Shown piece after piece: positions 62,530-64,000 of a stretch of DNA of 64,000 nucleotides (positions within the stretch are counted from its first letter, which is position 1; each line of letters opens with the position of its first letter). Position numbers and translations under genes: made by a program. The DNA is taken from the NCBI RefSeq assembly GCF_022815645.1, contig NZ_JALGRO010000003.1, positions 62,001 to 126,000 of the forward strand, in the 5' to 3' direction. The notes under the pieces are model-generated. The model had not been told where the DNA came from, did not search any database, and worked only from the letters and a program-made list of their open reading frames with translations. The stretch comes from Curtobacterium sp. VKM Ac-2922 (GTDB lineage: Bacteria; Actinomycetota; Actinomycetes; Actinomycetales; Microbacteriaceae).

Positions 62530-64000
62530 CTACGACACGCGGGGGCGGATCGCCTCGGCGAGGGCGTCGACCAGCGACTGGGCCTGGGCGGGCGTCCCTG
62601 CGACGGTGTCGATGTAGACCTTCACCTTGGGCTCGGTGCCACTCGGGCGGACGATGACCCGCGCCTCGCCCTGCAGGTCGTAGCGCAGGATGTCGGACGG
62701 CGGGAAGCCGTCCACCCCACCGGCGTAGTCGGTGCTCCGGAGCACGGTCAGCGGCCCCAGCATCGACGGCGGCGACGACCGGAGTTCCTGCATGATCGTG
62801 CCGATGCGGGCGAGGTCGTCCACCCGGGTCGCGACCTGCCCGGAGGCGAACGCACCGAACTCCGTCGCGAAGGCCTCGAGCTCCCCGGCGATGCTCGAAC
62901 CGGCTGCCGCCACGGACGTCGCCAGGTCGAGCAGCACGAGCGCCGCCGAGATGCCGTCCTTGTCGCGGACGACGTCGGGGTCGACCAGGTAACCGAGGGC
63001 TTCTTCGTACCCGAACAGCAGGTCGGGCACGCGCGAGACCCACTTGAAGCCCGTGAGCGTGTCGCGGTACCCGAGACCGTGCCGGGCCGCGACCCGGGAC
63101 AGCGCCGGCGACGACACGATCGACGCGGCGAGCACACCGGAGCGCCCTGCCGCTGTCGCACGCTTGGCCGCGCTCCACCCGAGCAGCCACCCGACCTCGT
63201 TGCCGGAGAGCCGCCGGTACGATCCGGCACCGTCCGGGATCGCCAGTGCGAGCCGGTCGGCGTCCGGGTCGTTCGCGATGACCAGGTCGGCGCCGACGGC
63301 CACGCCGCGGGCGATCGCCAGGTCCATCGCTCCTGGTTCTTCGGGGTTCGGGAACGCCACGGTCGGGAAGGCGCCGTCGGGCTCGATCTGCTCGGTCACG
63401 ACGGCCGGCTCGGCGAACCCGGCAGCGGTGAACACCGCGCGGGCGGTCTGCCACCCGACCCCGTGCATGGCCGTGTAGACGACGCGTGGCTGCGCATCGA
63501 CCGGGAGGGCCGGGGCCGGCACGATCGCGGCCGTCGCGGCCACGTACGCCTGGACCAGGTCCGTACCCGCCACGACGAAGTCAGTCGCCCTGGGCAGGTC
63601 CCCCAGCGGCGCTGCCGCGACGGCATCGATGGCCGCGGCGATCGCACCGTCGACGGGCGGCACGATCTGCGAACCGTCGTCGTCGCCACCGAGGTAGACC
63701 TTGTAGCCGTTGTCACGCGGTGGGTTGTGGCTCGCGGTGACCATCACACCGGCACCGACGCCCAGGTGCCGCACGGCGAAAGCCAGCACGGGTGTTGGCA
63801 GCGCCGACGGCAGCAGCGTGACGTCGAGGCCCAGGCCCCGCATGACCTCGGCAGAGTCGCGCGCGAAGACGTCGGAGTTCACCCGGCCGTCGTACCCGAT
63901 CACGACGCTGCGGTCACGACCGGTGTCGATGAGGAACCGGGCGAGCCCGGCCGCAGCCTGTGTGACGACCACGCGGTTCATCCGCAGCGGTCCCCACCCG
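62530..64000 (-). CDS. Phosphomannomutase/phosphoglucomutase, 5' partial
   Basis: The frame is open to the right edge of the window: residues before the internal Met (63981) read GWGPLR-MNRV, matching the family's conserved segment, so the start lies beyond 64000. TASHNPPRDNGYKVY holds the phospho-serine, NDPDADR the metal site, GFKWVSRV and GYEEALGYLVD the sugar-binding loop, and VRPSGTEPKVKVYI the phosphate-binding loop. It interconverts hexose-1- and hexose-6-phosphate and would supply GDP-mannose or dTDP/UDP-glucose precursors for the glycan locus. Confidence 0.92.
   Translation of the reverse strand, partial: GWGPLRMNRVVVTQAAAGLARFLIDTGRDRSVVIGYDGRVNSDVFARDSAEVMRGLGLDVTLLPSALPTPVLAFAVRHLGVGAGVMVTASHNPPRDNGYKVYLGGDDDGSQIVPPVDGAIAAAIDAVAAAPLGDLPRATDFVVAGTDLVQAYVAATAAIVPAPALPVDAQPRVVYTAMHGVGWQTARAVFTAAGFAEPAVVTEQIEPDGAFPTVAFPNPEEPGAMDLAIARGVAVGADLVIANDPDADRLALAIPDGAGSYRRLSGNEVGWLLGWSAAKRATAAGRSGVLAASIVSSPALSRVAARHGLGYRDTLTGFKWVSRVPDLLFGYEEALGYLVDPDVVRDKDGISAALVLLDLATSVAAAGSSIAGELEAFATEFGAFASGQVATRVDDLARIGTIMQELRSSPPSMLGPLTVLRSTDYAGGVDGFPPSDILRYDLQGEARVIVRPSGTEPKVKVYIDTVAGTPAQAQSLVDALAEAIRPRVS

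Overview
The window is very GC-rich. It has dense gene packing, frequent GTG/TTG starts, an acyl-CoA carboxylase with a separate small epsilon subunit, and many TANNNT -10 boxes placed 6-9 nt before start codons (leaderless style). These traits point to an actinobacterium, most likely Microbacteriaceae (Curtobacterium-like; the genus is an inference). I see no rRNA, tRNA, CRISPR array, integrase or transposase.

About 1-45,100 is one long cell-surface glycan locus. It opens with two O-antigen-ligase/Wzy-like membrane proteins, polytopic GT-C-like membrane proteins and a secreted repeat protein with a hydrolase-like domain (1-7,070). Two polyprenyl-phosphate sugar synthase-like GT2 enzymes and a GtrA flippase follow (7,083-9,458), then a large membrane protein, a secreted lysozyme-like repeat protein and a GT2 (9,505-15,001). 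Next comes a polymer export module: a double-domain glycosyltransferase, Wzm/Wzt and three more glycosyltransferases (15,112-23,092). The dTDP-rhamnose genes are split between two divergent operons: rfbC-rfbA on the minus strand behind two DUF2142 proteins (23,362-29,948), and rfbB-rfbD on the plus strand behind a GT2 and two further DUF2142 paralogs (31,177-39,876). A GT4, an LPG-synthase-type membrane protein, another GT4, a lipoprotein and a GH25 muramidase close the locus (39,840-45,113). Together these genes can make rhamnose donors, build and export a polymer, charge and flip lipid-linked sugars, and decorate the polymer outside the membrane.

About 45,100-64,000 is mostly conserved core: purE and purK (separated by a secreted GH6 cellulase-like gene), UDP-glucose dehydrogenase, a PH-domain membrane protein, BirA, and, divergent from it, the carboxyltransferase beta and epsilon subunits. 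A NarL-type two-component system with an extra degenerate kinase-like gene follows, then an RNA m5U methyltransferase, Maf and the biotin carboxylase/BCCP alpha subunit. A single AbiEi-like/nuclease-like gene comes next, and the window ends inside a phosphosugar mutase.

The most notable unexplained signals are: (i) three copies of a perfect GC-rich palindrome with core CATCGCGCCCCG, two of which bracket the AbiEi/nuclease gene; (ii) a C5 run inside a 33/34-bp tandem repeat that removes the stop of a membrane-protein gene and fuses it in frame to rfbB; (iii) four 9-mer GTCACA-type direct repeats (MtrA-like) at the promoter of the secreted lysozyme-like gene; (iv) an unnamed-looking secreted repeat shared by two exported hydrolase-like proteins; and (v) five DUF2142 membrane proteins combined with lipid-linked sugar synthases and a GtrA flippase.
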